From: Aureitalea marina
GTDB taxonomy: Bacteria; Bacteroidota; Bacteroidia; Flavobacteriales; Flavobacteriaceae
DNA length: 64,000 bases
Reading direction: 5' to 3'
NCBI RefSeq assembly: GCF_002943755.1
Contig: NZ_MQUB01000001.1
Coordinates: forward strand, 124,001 to 188,000
The notes beneath the pieces are model-generated. The model saw nothing but the letters and a program-made list of their open reading frames with translations. It was not told where the DNA came from and did no database searches. The position numbers and the translations under genes are program-made. This document shows, one piece after another, positions 62,122 through 64,000 of this stretch. Each line of letters begins with the position of its first letter. Position 1 is the first letter of the stretch.

Positions 62122-64000
62122 ATGAAATCCAGTGAAATCCGGTCCCGGTTTTTAGAATATTTTAAGTCCAAACAGCATCAGATCGTACCCTCGGCACCCA
62201 TGGTGATCAAAGACGATCCAACCTTGATGTTCACCAATGCGGGGATGAATCAATTCAAGGAGTTTTTCTTGGGCAACAAGCTTAGTAAGCATCCCAGAAT
62301 AGCTGATACCCAGAAGTGTTTACGTGTTTCCGGAAAACACAACGATCTGGAAGAAGTGGGAATGGATACCTATCACCATACCATGTTCGAGATGCTTGGT
62401 AACTGGAGTTTTGGGGATTATTTCAAAACTGAGGCCATTAGCTGGGCCTGGGAGCTGTTGACGGAAGTCTATGGTATCGATAAAGATCGATTATATGTAA
62501 CCGTATTTGAAGGGGATAAGGAATCTGGTCTGAAACGAGACGATGAGGCCTCTGACGAGTGGAAGAAGCACATTGCCCAGGAACGTATCCTGGACGGCAG
62601 TAAGAAAGACAACTTCTGGGAGATGGGCGATCAGGGGCCATGTGGTCCAAGTAGTGAAATCCATGTGGATATTCGACCAGACGAAGAGCGTAGCAAAGTT
62701 GATGGGAGCGAACTCGTTAACCAGGATCATCCGCTGGTAGTGGAGATCTGGAATCTGGTCTTTATCCAATACAACCGCAAAGCGGATGGCAGTTTGGAGG
62801 CCCTTCCGGCCAAGCACGTAGATACCGGGATGGGTTTTGAGCGACTCTGTATGGTGTTACAGGATAAGAAGAGTAATTACGATACTGATGTATTTACTCC
62901 ACTAATCCGTGAGATAGAAGCCATCAGTGGTAAGAAATACGGCAAGGACGAAGAGACCGACATAGCTATACGTGTGATTGCGGATCATGTGCGGGCAGTT
63001 GCCTTTTCTATTGCCGATGGACAATTACCAGGAAATTCCGGCGCGGGATATGTGATTCGTAGAATCCTGAGACGCGCCATCCGTTACGGATACACCTTCC
63101 TAGGTTTAAAAGAGCCTTTTATCAATGAATTGACACCAATACTGGCCAGTGAGATGGGGCAAACCTTTCCTGAACTGGAAAAACAAAGAGACCTGCTGGT
63201 CAATGTGATCCGGGAGGAGGAAGCCTCATTTTTAAGAACCTTGGATCAAGGGTTGATCCTATTGGAGCAAGTTATCACCAATGTGGGCAACAAGCCGGTT
63301 TCAGGAAAAAAGGCCTTCGAGCTTTACGATACTTATGGGTTCCCTATTGATCTGACCGCTCTTATACTTAGAGAGAAAGGTCTTGAACTTGATCGGGAGG
63401 GCTTCGATGCCGAATTGGAAAAGCAAAAAGAACGATCTAGGGCAGCCGCCAAGGTGGAGACAGGAGATTGGACTATCCTGGAAGATGACGATGAAGAGGA
63501 GTTTATCGGTTATGATACATTGGAGGCCAAGGTGCGAATAACCCGTTACCGTAAGGTAGAGACTAAAAAAGATGGTGAGTTGTACCAGTTGGTTCTTAAC
63601 ATGACACCTTTCTATCCCGAAGGGGGTGGACAGGTAGGTGATCGCGGTTTCCTGGAGGCCTCAAACGGGGAAGTTGTTTATATCATAGACACAAAGAAGG
63701 AAAATAACCTGATCATCCACATGACCAAGAGCATGCCCAGGGATGTCCAGGATAGGTTTAGAGCGGTGGTCATGAAAGAGCACAGAGACAGATCGGCCTC
63801 TAATCACTCTGCTACCCACTTGCTGCACCAAGGGTTGAGAGAAGTACTGGGAGATCATGTTACCCAAAAAGGGAGTATGGTCCATAACAAAGGACTTCGT
63901 TTTGATTTCTCTCACTTCGCTAAGCTGACAGAAGAAGAATTGAGACAGGTAGAGGACTTCGTAAATGCTCGTATTGCTCAGGCCCTGCCCCTGGAGGAAC
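62122..64000 (+). CDS. alaS: Alanyl-tRNA synthetase, N-terminal part (cut by window edge)
   Basis: 626 codons are in the window and open to its end. The class II catalytic domain shows motif 1 [20 protein letters not shown], motif 2 [12 protein letters not shown] and motif 3 near [17 protein letters not shown]. The editing domain begins with [11 protein letters not shown] and the zinc-site HSATHLLH. The enzyme charges tRNA-Ala and clears mischarged Ser/Gly. The remaining C-Ala domain lies beyond 64000. The frame is continuous without the G-run lesions seen in other genes here. Confidence 0.98.
   Translation, partial: MKSSEIRSRFLEYFKSKQHQIVPSAPMVIKDDPTLMFTNAGMNQFKEFFLGNKLSKHPRIADTQKCLRVSGKHNDLEEVGMDTYHHTMFEMLGNWSFGDYFKTEAISWAWELLTEVYGIDKDRLYVTVFEGDKESGLKRDDEASDEWKKHIAQERILDGSKKDNFWEMGDQGPCGPSSEIHVDIRPDEERSKVDGSELVNQDHPLVVEIWNLVFIQYNRKADGSLEALPAKHVDTGMGFERLCMVLQDKKSNYDTDVFTPLIREIEAISGKKYGKDEETDIAIRVIADHVRAVAFSIADGQLPGNSGAGYVIRRILRRAIRYGYTFLGLKEPFINELTPILASEMGQTFPELEKQRDLLVNVIREEEASFLRTLDQGLILLEQVITNVGNKPVSGKKAFELYDTYGFPIDLTALILREKGLELDREGFDAELEKQKERSRAAAKVETGDWTILEDDDEEEFIGYDTLEAKVRITRYRKVETKKDGELYQLVLNMTPFYPEGGGQVGDRGFLEASNGEVVYIIDTKKENNLIIHMTKSMPRDVQDRFRAVVMKEHRDRSASNHSATHLLHQGLREVLGDHVTQKGSMVHNKGLRFDFSHFAKLTEEELRQVEDFVNARIAQALPLEE

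Overview
The window is a chromosomal segment of a marine-type member of the Bacteroidota, most likely family Flavobacteriaceae. Evidence: a complete gldKLMN cluster (type IX secretion/gliding core), an XrtF exosortase with its partner protein, a lipoprotein-rich gene set, promoters of the Bacteroidota form (TTTG, about 19 bp, TAnnTTTG), little sign of Shine-Dalgarno sequences, and the neighbour order mreBCD-mrdA-rodA and miaB-sigma54 regulator-lptE-TPR-secG-groESL. It is mostly core genome with short accessory patches. I cannot name a genus.

Layout. 1-3.5 kb: lpxB start, a small membrane protein, surE, and a frameshifted tail-specific protease. 3.6-4.7 kb: an oligopeptide-type ABC permease. 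4.7-13.9 kb: a minus-strand peptide locus, made of a LytS/LytTR-type two-component pair, a lipoprotein, a VKOR-thioredoxin protein with a C39-like N-terminus, a double-glycine precursor peptide, a C39 peptidase/ABC exporter and an HlyD adaptor. 14-21 kb: rodA, mrdA, mreD (frameshifted), mreC, mreB and purH. 21-24 kb: an FtsX-type permease, a GAF protein and the XrtF exosortase pair. 24-29.3 kb: an operon resembling metal handling (HMA proteins, MauE-like protein, TonB receptor). 29.4-36 kb: groEL, groES, secG, TPR protein, lptE, sigma-54 activator and miaB. 36.8-41.9 kb: a DUF4956 / CotH-beta-helix / VTC polyphosphate polymerase / lipoprotein pyrophosphatase locus. 42.3-50.6 kb: topA, an arginase-fold protein and gldKLMN. 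50.7-55.3 kb: an oxidoreductase, DUF983, an ABC-F ATPase, and a chimeric remnant of an RND efflux operon. 55.3-56.2 kb: initiator tRNA, a tandem repeat field and DUF2188. 56.3-64 kb: a Na+/H+ antiporter (frameshifted), era, a membrane protein, der, a MerR regulator, an M23 peptidase and the start of alaS.

Most interesting points. (1) The peptide locus looks self-contained: sensor, regulator, oxidative folding, precursor and exporter. An 11-bp direct repeat with 21-bp period, of the kind LytTR regulators bind, sits upstream of the lipoprotein gene, and a weaker relative sits at a similar distance upstream of the operon. (2) Several genes are broken by one missing G in a short G run of the coding strand (prc, mreD, the antiporter, the tolC remnant, and probably the precursor peptide), which points to sequencing or assembly error. 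(3) Two convergent gene junctions carry the same roughly 55-nt GC-palindrome module together with heptanucleotide arrays that supply the neighbouring stop codons. (4) An RND operon has collapsed into a fusion of the adaptor 5' end to the tolC 3' end. (5) A 130-nt repeat carrying decayed tRNA T-arm sequence follows the initiator tRNA.
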